Assembly (NCBI GenBank): GCA_942490535.1 | Contig: CALNXQ010000005.1 | Location: forward strand, 62,001 to 126,000 | DNA length: 64,000 nt | Reading direction: 5' to 3' | Source: JAEINY01 sp942490535 | GTDB lineage: Bacteria > Bacteroidota > Bacteroidia > Bacteroidales > Marinilabiliaceae | Part shown: positions 26,367 to 34,602 of the stretch, piece by piece | Layout of the letters: the number at the start of each line of letters is the position of its first letter | Position numbering within the stretch: position 1 is the stretch's first letter | Made by a program: the position numbers and the translations under genes | The notes under the pieces: model-generated | The model's database searches: none | Seen by the model: only the letters and a program-made list of their open reading frames with translations | What the model was told of the DNA's origin: nothing

Positions 26367-27110
26367 CTATTCACACTTAGTTCTTAAAACACCAATGGTT
26401 TCCATCAAACGCTTCTTATAGGTATCACCCAGTGGTAAAGCTTTTTTACAAATCACAACAACTGTCCCATTTACAGAGTCAATAAAATGATAGTTAATGA
26501 TGTGTTTGCGACTAATTCGCACAAAAACATCCCTGTCTAACTGCTTTTCCACAGTACCAAGATTTGTGGCAATTAACTCCTTACCATTTGTCATTACAAT
26601 AGAGACATAATTCCCATCCGCCTCAAAATAAATGATTTCATCTATCAGCAGCCGCTTATAGGTATTTCCATCTGGAATAAATAAAGAGTCATTACAGAAA
26701 TTTGATTTAACCGTTTGCTCATAACCAATCTTAACTTTATCCTTCTTCCCCAACATTAATTCAACATTAGTAATCAAATCAACTAATCGAATCGGTTTAG
26801 ATAAATACACAATACTTTCAAAATTCTTCATTAATTCAGTTAAGGAAGAATGTCCGTAAGCTGTTAAAAAGATAATCGGCACAAAACTATTCTGACGCAA
26901 ACAACGGGCGACTTCCACACCATCCATTCCCACCCCCAAATCTATATCACAGATAACAAGCTCCGGCTTATTAGCTACCGCCCAGTCAAGGGCCTCAATA
27001 CCCTTATTGATTAATCTAGCACCAACATAACCATGCCGGGCTAACTTTTCAACAATATCAGAGCCAACTAACAAATCATCTTCTACAACCAGAATGTTAT
27101 TAGCATGCAT
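26367..27110 (-). CDS. LytTR-family DNA-binding response regulator
   Basis: A 247-residue response regulator. The receiver domain (about 4-122) has the acidic pair D11-D12, phosphoacceptor D55 (ICDIDLG), T83 and K105 (YLSKP). A LytTR DNA-binding domain follows at about 140-240 (RLLIDEIIYFEADGNYVSI, FVRISRKHIINYHFI). It is the first gene of the minus-strand block and the cognate partner of the HisKA_2 kinase downstream. A likely target is the direct-repeat site upstream of the barrel-protein gene. No canonical -7 element is evident upstream of its start. Confidence 0.92.
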   Translation of the reverse strand: MHANNILVVEDDLLVGSDIVEKLARHGYVGARLINKGIEALDWAVANKPELVICDIDLGVGMDGVEVARCLRQNSFVPIIFLTAYGHSSLTELMKNFESIVYLSKPIRLVDLITNVELMLGKKDKVKIGYEQTVKSNFCNDSLFIPDGNTYKRLLIDEIIYFEADGNYVSIVMTNGKELIATNLGTVEKQLDRDVFVRISRKHIINYHFIDSVNGTVVVICKKALPLGDTYKKRLMETIGVLRTKCE

Positions 27111-27624
27111 ACAATGTCATATTAAATTACACTACAATACATCTAAAAATATCATAATCTAAGCTAAAACGACATATAATTTGACGAAACAATAAACCAC
27201 TTAAATAAATCCATATTATTACTTTTGGACTTAATAGCGATTATCAGCATTATAAACGAATAACAAAACACCACCAATTGTACTTTTATCGAAGCCTCAG
27301 CAATCTTCCGAACGATATAGTTGCTTCCATATCAGCATCACAGATTAGGAGACCAAATATGTATAAACGACAAAAAATTTGACGAATAATATACGACGAA
27401 AGACTTCTAAAAGTGAATATAACCCCTCAGACGCTTTTAAAAATAAACACTATGTTTTACAAGGCAATCCTACTAATATTTAACATTTATCACTCCTGAA
27501 TTTGAACAACAATTAGTCAAATACATTTATTCGGCACATCCCGATCAAACTACAATAACAAACCTTATATATTAACGCACTACGACGTGATTAGTCTAAT
27601 TTATGCCCCTGATTAACGCGATTA
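27111..27624. other. Long non-coding AT-rich region upstream of the LytTR gene
   Basis: About 510 bases with no plausible gene on either strand. It holds an imperfect 27-bp direct repeat (27167-27194 and 27365-27391) and a TACTTTTG element at 27220-27227 on the plus strand without a properly spaced -33 box. I found no further remnant of the M28 peptidase gene upstream of 27625. Confidence 0.6.
27167..27391. repeat. Pair of imperfect direct repeats upstream of the LytTR gene
   Basis: Copies at 27167-27194 and 27365-27391 share the core AAACGAC followed after five mostly A/T bases by AATTTGACGAA. They are 198 bp apart, centre to centre. They may be regulator-binding sites or remnants of a short duplication. 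Nothing in the sequence decides between these. Confidence 0.5.
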
Positions 27625-27630
27625 AGCCTT

Positions 27631-27919
27631 CTCCTTACTGTATACAGTGTCCTTGCAAGAAGCAAGAAAATTATCCGGTAAATTCAACACAGATCATGTT
27701 TTAGGATTAAAAGTAAACATCAATCCCTGGGACAATCCTGTTGGCGGCAGTGACAATGCCCACTTTGCCCGAAAAGGGATCCCCATCATGTGGTTTCACA
27801 CTGGTGGCCATCCGGAATACCATATGCCAGGTGATCATGTGGATAAAATTGACTGGCAGAAATTTGAAGGCATCGTTAAAACCAGTTTTTTGACCTTATG
27901 GGAACTGGCTAACGAATAA
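27631..27919 (+). pseudogene. Broken 3' fragment of an M28 peptidase gene
   Basis: The reading frame matches only the last ~96 residues of the M28 peptidase at 17571-19130, starting near SLLYT and continuing to LWELANE and the stop. The signal peptide and the HYDHLG, ADDNGSG and TAEERG motifs are missing, and an in-frame stop lies just upstream at 27623. Only the last metal-ligand region (PEYHMPGDH) remains, so it cannot be active. A GTG at 27647 could start a 90-residue product, but this looks incidental. It contains a tract of 137 bases identical to the intact gene. Confidence 0.85.
27725..27861 (+). repeat. Right copy of the 137-bp identical direct repeat
   Basis: Identical to 18936-19072. 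Identity stops sharply on both sides although the flanks are still homologous: upstream the copies encode KVNIN versus KINFS, and downstream about 13 of 58 bases differ. This is the pattern left by gene conversion or by a recombination crossover. Confidence 0.95.
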
Positions 27920-27990
27920 GCTGGGCAGACCACAAACAATATCGACTTTAGCCTTGAAAAAGTCGAATATTTTGAACTGTTAATTATACC

Positions 27991-28027
27991 AAATGAGGGA
28001 ATTAAGCAAAAAAATTCCCTCATTTTC
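27991..28027. terminator. Strong hairpin terminator upstream of fabD
   Basis: Perfect 13-bp arms AAATGAGGGAATT (27991-28003) and AATTCCCTCATTT (28013-28025) enclose a nine-base A-rich loop, and T-rich sequence follows. It isolates fabD from the M28 remnant. Confidence 0.75.
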
Positions 28028-28037
28028 ATTTTATCCT

Positions 28038-28045
28038 TATATTTG
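28038..28045 (+). promoter_or_regulatory. Putative -7 element of fabD
   Basis: TATATTTG matches TAnnTTTG and lies just after the hairpin terminator. No good -33 TTTG is seen at 19-21 bases. Transcription would start near 28052, giving a leader of about 175 bases. Confidence 0.5.
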
Positions 28046-28051
28046 CCGGCT

Positions 28052-28227
28052 GTAAAAAAAGAATGAAAATCCGTTAACTATTCTGAGAGCCTTTACCTCA
28101 AGAGGATAAGGGCAACTAATACCAGGGTAACGGACACTAAATACTTTTAACAAAAACAGAATCAAACATGAAGCGTGACTCTATCCTGTTGCACTTTATA
28201 AGATTCAAAACTTAAAACAATTGTCAT
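28052..28227 (+). other. Structured 5' leader of fabD
   Basis: The leader between the putative start site and fabD can fold. CCGTTA at 28071-28076 pairs with TAACGG at 28128-28133, and inside lies a CCTT/AAGG plus CCT-CAAG-AGG hairpin. The segment carries CTGAGAG and TAATACCAG, which recall TPP-riboswitch bases, but the rest of that fold is missing. A 15-codon ORF (28168-28215, MKRDSILLHF...) follows. It could be a regulatory leader of fatty-acid synthesis. Family unknown. Confidence 0.35.
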
Positions 28228-29118
28228 ATGAAAGCATTTGTATTTCCGGGTCAAGGCGCCCAGTACGTAGGAATGGGCAAAGACCTATATGAAAACTCAG
28301 CTTTGGCGAAAGAATTGTTTGAAAAAGCCAATGATATCTTAGGTTTCCGCATCACGGACTTAATGTTCGAAGGAACGGATGAAGACCTGAAACAAACCAA
28401 AGTAACCCAGCCGGCTATTTTTCTTCACTCGGTGATTTTAGCCAAAACATTGGGCGAAACTTTCCAGCCAGAAATGACTGCCGGTCACTCCTTAGGTGAA
28501 TTCTCAGCTTTAGTTGCTGCCGGAGCCATGAACTTTGAAGATGGGCTGAAGTTAGTATCACAACGCGCTCAAGCCATGCAAAAAGCCTGCGAAGTGGAGC
28601 CATCAACCATGGCCGCTATCGTTGGATTGGAAGATGCTGTAGTTGAAGAGGTATGTGCCAACATCACTGATGTGGTGGTACCTGCTAACTACAATTGCCC
28701 GGGCCAATTGGTGATCTCCGGATCCATTGCCGGTATTGATAAAGCCTGTGAAATCTTAACCGAAAAAGGTGCTAAACGTGCTTTGAAACTACCTGTTGGC
28801 GGTGCTTTCCACTCACCATTGATGGAACCTGCCCGCACCGAATTGGCTGCAGCCATTGAAAACACCGTCTTCAACAAGCCCGTTTGCCCGGTTTACCAAA
28901 ATGTGAATGCACAAGCGGTTACTGAACCAGAAGAAATCAAGAAAAACCTGGTGGCTCAGTTAACGGCACCGGTAAAGTGGACCCAAACGGCTCAAAACAT
29001 GATTGCAGATGGCGCTTCTTCATTTACAGAAGTTGGTCCGGGTAAAGTGTTGCAAGGCCTGGTTAAAAAGGTTGACCGCCAAATGGAAACCGCTGGATAT
29101 AGCACTTACCAAGGGTAA
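28228..29118 (+). CDS. fabD: Malonyl-CoA:ACP transacylase
   Basis: Transfers malonyl groups from CoA to acyl carrier protein for fatty-acid synthesis in the cytoplasm. It has 296 residues. The N-terminal FPGQGAQYVGMGKD, nucleophile S88 in GHSLGEFSAL, R113 (SQRAQAMQ) and catalytic H195 (GGAFHSPLM) are all present, and the C-terminus carries EVGPGKVLQGLVKK. It stands alone here, away from other fab genes, with its own structured leader and a strong terminator after it. Confidence 0.96.
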   Translation: MKAFVFPGQGAQYVGMGKDLYENSALAKELFEKANDILGFRITDLMFEGTDEDLKQTKVTQPAIFLHSVILAKTLGETFQPEMTAGHSLGEFSALVAAGAMNFEDGLKLVSQRAQAMQKACEVEPSTMAAIVGLEDAVVEEVCANITDVVVPANYNCPGQLVISGSIAGIDKACEILTEKGAKRALKLPVGGAFHSPLMEPARTELAAAIENTVFNKPVCPVYQNVNAQAVTEPEEIKKNLVAQLTAPVKWTQTAQNMIADGASSFTEVGPGKVLQGLVKKVDRQMETAGYSTYQG

Positions 29119-29141
29119 TTGATAAGGTAAAAGAATAAAGT

Positions 29142-29177
29142 GAAAAGGCAAAAGTGGGGGAGCACTTTTGCCTTTTC
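29142..29177. terminator. Bidirectional terminator between fabD and acs
   Basis: A perfect 15-bp inverted repeat (GAAAAGGCAAAAGTG at 29142-29156, its complement at 29163-29177) with a six-base loop lies between two convergent genes. The A-rich and T-rich flanks would serve both directions. Confidence 0.85.
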
Positions 29178-29209
29178 TTATCTAGGATACTTGCCGGCTA
29201 ATGCATTTA

Positions 29210-31099
29210 TTAATCATCCAGCGTACTCAAATCTCCCTCATCTTCGCCCAAAGCACGTGCCTTCAGAACACGTCGCATAACTTTACCACTTCGCGTCTTG
29301 GGCAGGCTATCTGCAAAAATCACTTCTTCAGGCCGGGCAATGGGCCCCATCATTTCAGCCACATGATTCATCAGCTCCTTCTCCAGCTCTTTGGTGCCAG
29401 TTCGCCCTTCCCGGAGGATGGCATAAATATGAATACCACTACCCTTCAGAACATGGGGTAGGGCAATTGCAGCCGCCTCCGCCACAGCCGGATGACTTAC
29501 CAGTGCGCTTTCCACTTCGGCAGTACCCAAACGGTAGCCACTCACTTTAATCACATCATCACTTCGCCCGATGATCCAGTAATAACCATCTTCATCTTTT
29601 TTGGCGGAATCCCCGGCATGGTAATACTTTTTATCCGCAAATTTTTGCCAATAGGTTTCGTCATACCGCTCCGGATCATTCATGATGGTTCGTGCCATAC
29701 CCGGCCATGGCTTTTTAATGACCAAAGCCCCCACTTCATTGGGTGACACATCCTGTCCCCGTTCATCCACAATACCCACCTCATGGCCAAAGAACGGCAA
29801 GGTAGCCGACCCCGGTTTTAGCGGTGTAATGGGCAAGGGTGTAATGACAAATCCTCCCGTTTCCGTTTGCCACCAGGTATCCATGATGGGACATTTCTCC
29901 CGTCCCACTACTTTATGGTACCAACGCCAGGCTTCCGGATTGATGGGTTCCCCTACCGAGCCCAACAAACGCAGTGAACTAATGTCGTGCCGGTTCACCC
30001 AGGACTCGCCATACCGCATTAATCCGCGGATAGCTGTAGGAGATGTATACAATATGGTAATTCCATACTTATCAATCATGCGCCACCAACGATCGGGATA
30101 CGGATGATTGGGAGCCCCTTCGTACATAAAAATAGTAGAGCCATTGATCAGGGGCCCATATACCATGTAACTGTGCCCGGTAATCCATCCCGGATCCGCA
30201 GCACACCACCAGCGATCTTCCGGTATCACATCAAACACCATGCGATGCGTGGCTGAGGTATACACGCTGTATCCTCCATGCGTATGAACCAACCCCTTGG
30301 GCTTACCCGTTGAACCGGATGTATATAATAAAAAGAGCATATCCTCCGCATCCATCTCCTCAGTGGCACACTTATGGCCGGCTATGGGCAGGCTCTTCAA
30401 ATCGTGATACCAATAATCCCGGTCATTCTCCATATGGACTTCTTCACCGGTCCGCTTCACAGTAATACAGACTTCCATGGTGGGAGATAATTCCATGGCT
30501 TTATTCACAATGGCCTTTAAAGGCGTTGGTTTGCCGCGACGAAAACCACCATCGGCTGTGATCACTACCCGGCTTTTGGCGTCATTGATACGCTCGGCCA
30601 ATGACTCGTGGCTAAATCCGCCATACACCACACTATGCGCCGCCCCAATCTTAGCACATGCCAGCATGGCAAAGATCTGTTCGGGTATCTGTGGCATGTA
30701 AATGGTGACAATGTCCCCTTTATGCACCCCCATAGCCTTGAGGATATTGGCAAATTCACATACTTCCCGATTCAGGGCGTGGTAAGAAAAAGTGCGTAAG
30801 TCGCCGGGTTCACCTTCCCAGATGAGGGCCAGCTTATTGCGATTGGCCGTTTTCAAGTGACGGTCAATGGCGTTTTGAATGATGTTGGTTTTGCCCCCCA
30901 CAAACCATTTATAAAAGGGATGATTGGAATCGTCCAGCACCTTGTCCCATGGTTGATACCAATCTAACAACTGCGCTTCTTTCTCCCAGAACTTTTCCCG
31001 ATCCTGAATGGATTTGGCATACAAGTCTTCATAAGATTTTACTGTGGCATTATCCACTACTTCTTTCGGGGGGTAATAAAAATCATTGGAATCCTTCAT
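29210..31099 (-). CDS. acs: AMP-forming acetyl-CoA synthetase
   Basis: Activates acetate to acetyl-CoA through acetyl-AMP in the cytoplasm. It has 629 residues. The acetyl-CoA synthase N-domain shows FWEKEAQLLDWYQPWDKVLD. The AMP-binding core shows the P-loop-like LLYTSGSTGKPKGLVH and MDTWWQTETGG. The C-terminal domain carries the catalytic, acetylation-sensitive lysine in LPKTRSGKVMRRVL. Family members in other bacteria are near 640-650 residues, so this is full length. It is monocistronic, with a terminator between it and fabD. No canonical promoter element is visible upstream. Confidence 0.95.
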   Translation of the reverse strand: MKDSNDFYYPPKEVVDNATVKSYEDLYAKSIQDREKFWEKEAQLLDWYQPWDKVLDDSNHPFYKWFVGGKTNIIQNAIDRHLKTANRNKLALIWEGEPGDLRTFSYHALNREVCEFANILKAMGVHKGDIVTIYMPQIPEQIFAMLACAKIGAAHSVVYGGFSHESLAERINDAKSRVVITADGGFRRGKPTPLKAIVNKAMELSPTMEVCITVKRTGEEVHMENDRDYWYHDLKSLPIAGHKCATEEMDAEDMLFLLYTSGSTGKPKGLVHTHGGYSVYTSATHRMVFDVIPEDRWWCAADPGWITGHSYMVYGPLINGSTIFMYEGAPNHPYPDRWWRMIDKYGITILYTSPTAIRGLMRYGESWVNRHDISSLRLLGSVGEPINPEAWRWYHKVVGREKCPIMDTWWQTETGGFVITPLPITPLKPGSATLPFFGHEVGIVDERGQDVSPNEVGALVIKKPWPGMARTIMNDPERYDETYWQKFADKKYYHAGDSAKKDEDGYYWIIGRSDDVIKVSGYRLGTAEVESALVSHPAVAEAAAIALPHVLKGSGIHIYAILREGRTGTKELEKELMNHVAEMMGPIARPEEVIFADSLPKTRSGKVMRRVLKARALGEDEGDLSTLDD

Positions 31100-31264
31100 A
31101 ACATTTGAGGTTTGAATTAGCGATCCTAAAATTCACATTCAGATTTCCATCAAGTTATGAAGAGGAATTTTCAATTTCAAGATAAAAGAGCTATTGGTCT
31201 GAAATAATTGACCAACATGTTCACTCCACTCCATCTATACGAGCGATGCATTGAATTATTAAAA

Positions 31265-31296
31265 TGAAAAATCCCCAACCAAACAGGCCGGGGATT
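31265..31296 (-). terminator. Terminator of the PPDK_N-domain gene
   Basis: On the minus strand AATCCCC and GGGGATT arms (31296-31290 and 31276-31270), extended by GGCC/GGTT pairs, are followed by TTTTCATTTT. It lies 25 bases after the stop of the 1006-residue gene. Confidence 0.75.
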
Positions 31297-31320
31297 GTCA
31301 TTATAATGAACTACGTAATT

Positions 31321-34314
31321 TTATTCTTGAGCTGGTTTCTCATTCCAAACTATAACCGCCTTTTGCTGCCTTCCATCCATTAAAATAGATAAGGCTTCAT
31401 CAAATTCCACATGGGTAAAGTATTTGGTTTTTCGAATCAGTCGTTGCTGTTTCAACAAATCCATGTTCACAAATTCATTGGTGGCCCCATCGTGCACACT
31501 GAAATACCCCACATTCATCGACGTTACATTGTGGAAAAAATGAGATCCCAAGGAAGCATCCAGCGGGAAGTTAGGCAAGCCCATCTCTACAATGATACGG
31601 GCATGTGAGATTTGCGACCAATACACCGGGATACCCGTGAATCTATCCCGTGTACCCCAACGGCCCGGGCCAATCAAGACGTATTCTTTGTGCGCCTGTT
31701 CAAAGTACTTATTGATCTCATCCATTTCAGCGGCCATCTCTTCCGTTTTGGTACGCTCAAACAGATCAATATTCATGAACACCACATCCTTCACATGATC
31801 CAGCTTTCCATTTCCCATTCCTTTCAAGGACTGAAGTACCATCCGGTCCTTGTCCACTTCATCGAAATTAATGGCCGCATGATTTTCAATGCGAATAAGG
31901 GGTTTGATTTGCAATAAATACAAGGTGGGCAAATCGCGCCGTCCCTTGTCCAGATCCACCGCAAACTCAATTTCTACAGGTGCGCCCATGGCTTCTTTAA
32001 AGAAACGTATGAGCATCTCCAGCGTCTTGGCCAGTGGCAGGTAATCGTATTTTAAGATATTGGCAAAATTAACCACCCGTGGTCCCCGCTTGGAGAAATC
32101 ATTGGTCAGTCGATCGTAATTATAATCGTACACCGATGCGCAATGCTTGAGGTTCCCATCTTCCTCAGCTTCCTTGATACTTAACTTGAGTAATGCGGCA
32201 TCTTCCCCGCCAGTGGCCAAATCCAGATCGGGATTTTCCAGATTCAGGGCATAAAAATGCGTCTGCGAATCTTTAATTTGATCCTGAAGCGCATTCAATT
32301 CCAGCTTGGGAAATTTCGGACAAAAGCGCAAGGCTTTCTCCCCGCCTACCACATACTTACCCAAACCGACACCCAGTACCGCAAACCCATCCTCCGGTTT
32401 CATGTAGGAAAAGGGATAATAGTTATAGGATTGCGCCACACCACTAAAATGCGGATAGAACCGGTCGCCACTACGCTGACCAATCACTTCCTGGATGATG
32501 ACTGCCATCTTCTCTTCTTCAATCTTGTAATTGACCGCTTCAAAATAGGCTTTGGCCGGATCGCTGAACATGGAGGCATATACCAGCTTCACCGCCGTAC
32601 TCAGCTGCTTGAAACGCTCTTCGGGATCGGGATGGTTATTGGGGACCATATAGGTGGCATACACCCCCGCAAAAGGCTGCAACAAGCTATCTTCAAACAA
32701 TCCGGATGAGCGCACCGCCAGCGGCTGATCCATGGCTTCCACATACTGACGCAGGTTGGCATTCACCTCATCACTGAGTTCCGAATTTAAAAAGAGGGCT
32801 TTGATCTCCTCGTACTTCTTCTCGACAAACGCGAGGTTATACAGGTTATTCTTTTCGATGAAACGGGTAAATTCACCGGCTCCAATGATGGTTGTGGCGG
32901 GAATACGAATGTTGATCTCCGGTACAATTTTATCGAAATCGATGTTCTCGATGAAATTACTCAGAAAGGCCACTCCACGACCTTTGCCCCCAAAGGATCC
33001 TTCACCAATGCGCACAATGTAACGGCTACTTTTAATCATGGCCGGATCAAACATCACTACCCGACCGCGTAAACGCTCCAGACGCACCTCTTCAAAAGCA
33101 TCCAAAATGGCCTGCCTCAGTTTTGTGGAGCTATCAAAATCCTCGATCCGATAGGGACGCAGTCGTTTGGCAATGGAAATCTCACCACGGGCCATGAGCC
33201 AGGTAGAGATGCCGTTGCGCCGGGCATGATAAAGCAACGACTCGGGCGAAATCTCTTTGATACATTCTTCAAACTCTTTCATGTTACGTGCTACCGCGAC
33301 CTTGGCCCCACGACTATTCTTAAACACGAAATTACCGAATCCCAGCTTTTGATGAATAAAGTTGTATATATCCAGGGAGAGGCTGTCGGAATTCTTATCG
33401 ATAAAATCAGCATCAATCTCATGGGCCTTAATGGCATTCGCCGGATCGGACGACTGCAACAGGGTAGGGATGATGGTTTTGGTTTTCACGTATTTGATCA
33501 GCTCCACCCCGGCATTTTCATTCTCCACCCCATCTTTGTGATACTTCACATCCGAGATAACACAAATGAGGTTATCCAGGTACTGATCCACCACTTGAAC
33601 CGCATCTTCATAATTGCTCACCAATAAAATTTTGGGACGCACCCGCATCTTCATGATCTTATGCTGCTGATCAGAGGTCTCTTCGGCCAGGATGGCTTGC
33701 GTTTGCCGCATGATGATGGAATAGAGCATGGGCAGATAGCGGGTATAGTATTTCTGCGAATCTTCCACCAACAAAATGACGCGTACATCCCCCACTTTGG
33801 TATCACTCTCCACATTCATTTTATCCTCCACGTATTTGATCATCGCCAAAAACACGCGGGAGTCCCCATTCCAGACAAATACCCGTTCAATGTTACCAAT
33901 GTTTCCACTGGCTTCGTCGAAAAACTTCAGATCGGCATTGTTATTTACCATCAACAGAATGGGCAGGTCGGGCTTCAGGGCTTTGAGCCGTTCACTCATG
34001 GTGAGCGGCAGGCGTTTATCCAATCCGGCCATGAGAATGATCATCTCAAATTCACGCTCCTGCATCAGTTCCTCGGCCTCTTCCACCGTAGCCACACCGG
34101 TAATACGGGGTGCTGTAAACAGATTTAACTGCAAGTATTCGCCAAAAATCTTATCAAAGAAGCGACCTTCGCGCACAATGCTGTAAGAGTCGTAGTGGTT
34201 GGCAATGAGCAGTACCTCCCGTACTTTAAAGGCCATTAACTCCTGAAAGATATCGCGATCGGTCCGTTGCCGGTTATATATTTGTGATAGTTCTATTTGA
34301 TTCGTGTCCTCCAT
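31321..34314 (-). CDS. REC-REC-PPDK_N protein (PEP-synthase-like nucleotide-binding domain)
   Basis: About 997 residues from MEDTNQIELS at 34314, or 1006 from an in-frame Met at 34341. Numbered from the longer start, residues ~40-170 and ~187-330 look like two receiver-type domains. The second has LLVEDS (D194) and a phosphoacceptor-like D264 (CVISDVKYHKDG); the first lacks a clear acidic pocket. From ~440 onward comes the pyruvate-phosphate-dikinase nucleotide-binding domain (RIGEGSFGGKGRGVAFLSNF; PLAVRSSGLFEDS; PFAGVYATY). The phosphohistidine domain (TGGxxxHAA) and PEP-binding barrel of true PEP synthases are absent. Similar proteins are annotated as PEP synthase in Bacteroidota, but the missing domains argue for a signalling or phosphotransfer role instead. 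Confidence 0.8.
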   Translation of the reverse strand: MEDTNQIELSQIYNRQRTDRDIFQELMAFKVREVLLIANHYDSYSIVREGRFFDKIFGEYLQLNLFTAPRITGVATVEEAEELMQEREFEMIILMAGLDKRLPLTMSERLKALKPDLPILLMVNNNADLKFFDEASGNIGNIERVFVWNGDSRVFLAMIKYVEDKMNVESDTKVGDVRVILLVEDSQKYYTRYLPMLYSIIMRQTQAILAEETSDQQHKIMKMRVRPKILLVSNYEDAVQVVDQYLDNLICVISDVKYHKDGVENENAGVELIKYVKTKTIIPTLLQSSDPANAIKAHEIDADFIDKNSDSLSLDIYNFIHQKLGFGNFVFKNSRGAKVAVARNMKEFEECIKEISPESLLYHARRNGISTWLMARGEISIAKRLRPYRIEDFDSSTKLRQAILDAFEEVRLERLRGRVVMFDPAMIKSSRYIVRIGEGSFGGKGRGVAFLSNFIENIDFDKIVPEINIRIPATTIIGAGEFTRFIEKNNLYNLAFVEKKYEEIKALFLNSELSDEVNANLRQYVEAMDQPLAVRSSGLFEDSLLQPFAGVYATYMVPNNHPDPEERFKQLSTAVKLVYASMFSDPAKAYFEAVNYKIEEEKMAVIIQEVIGQRSGDRFYPHFSGVAQSYNYYPFSYMKPEDGFAVLGVGLGKYVVGGEKALRFCPKFPKLELNALQDQIKDSQTHFYALNLENPDLDLATGGEDAALLKLSIKEAEEDGNLKHCASVYDYNYDRLTNDFSKRGPRVVNFANILKYDYLPLAKTLEMLIRFFKEAMGAPVEIEFAVDLDKGRRDLPTLYLLQIKPLIRIENHAAINFDEVDKDRMVLQSLKGMGNGKLDHVKDVVFMNIDLFERTKTEEMAAEMDEINKYFEQAHKEYVLIGPGRWGTRDRFTGIPVYWSQISHARIIVEMGLPNFPLDASLGSHFFHNVTSMNVGYFSVHDGATNEFVNMDLLKQQRLIRKTKYFTHVEFDEALSILMDGRQQKAVIVWNEKPAQE

Positions 34315-34433
34315 GTTCACCCTATTTTTAAGAAGAGCCAAAGTTCTGATTATTTACCAATAGAACAAATAAACGGGATAATGTTTGATTGAAAAATGAT
34401 GGATGGAAGGTTTGGCGGATACTCACTTGGGAA

Positions 34434-34441
34434 CAAAGATA
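34434..34441 (-). promoter_or_regulatory. Putative -7 element upstream of the PPDK_N gene
   Basis: Minus-strand TATCTTTG matches TAnnTTTG about 120 bases before the preferred start. The -33 position holds only a T-rich stretch. Confidence 0.4.
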
Positions 34442-34602
34442 GGGATGGAGAAAAAGAAATAAAATGGAAATAGATGGAGATAGGCCCGGACGGCTTAGCG
34501 CTTGCTGGAAATGCAAAATCCTGCCAGATGAATAAAACCTGTCAGGATTAAATGCGATTTATCTAGCTAACTAATTCGCACTGATTTCCTCATGCCCATG
34601 TA

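Noticed and set aside
19203..27110. Integrative element with its own recombinase
   Set aside because: The block between the M28 repeats contains no integrase, transposase or conjugation gene, so self-mobility is not supported.
27647..27919. Functional small peptidase encoded by the M28 fragment
   Set aside because: Most of the metal ligands and the catalytic base are absent and there is no signal peptide; it is a remnant.
28071..28140. TPP riboswitch upstream of fabD
   Set aside because: CTGAGAG and TAATACCAG resemble TPP-riboswitch bases, but the GGGG/ACCC pairing and the CTGG/CCAG stem of that fold are missing, and fabD is not a thiamine gene.
29682..30107. 141-residue ORF antisense to acs
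   Set aside because: It lies fully within the acs coding sequence on the other strand and shows no family features; a codon-bias shadow.
33661..34128. 155-residue ORF antisense to the PPDK_N gene
   Set aside because: Same reason: a shadow of a GC-rich coding region, with composition unlike a real protein.
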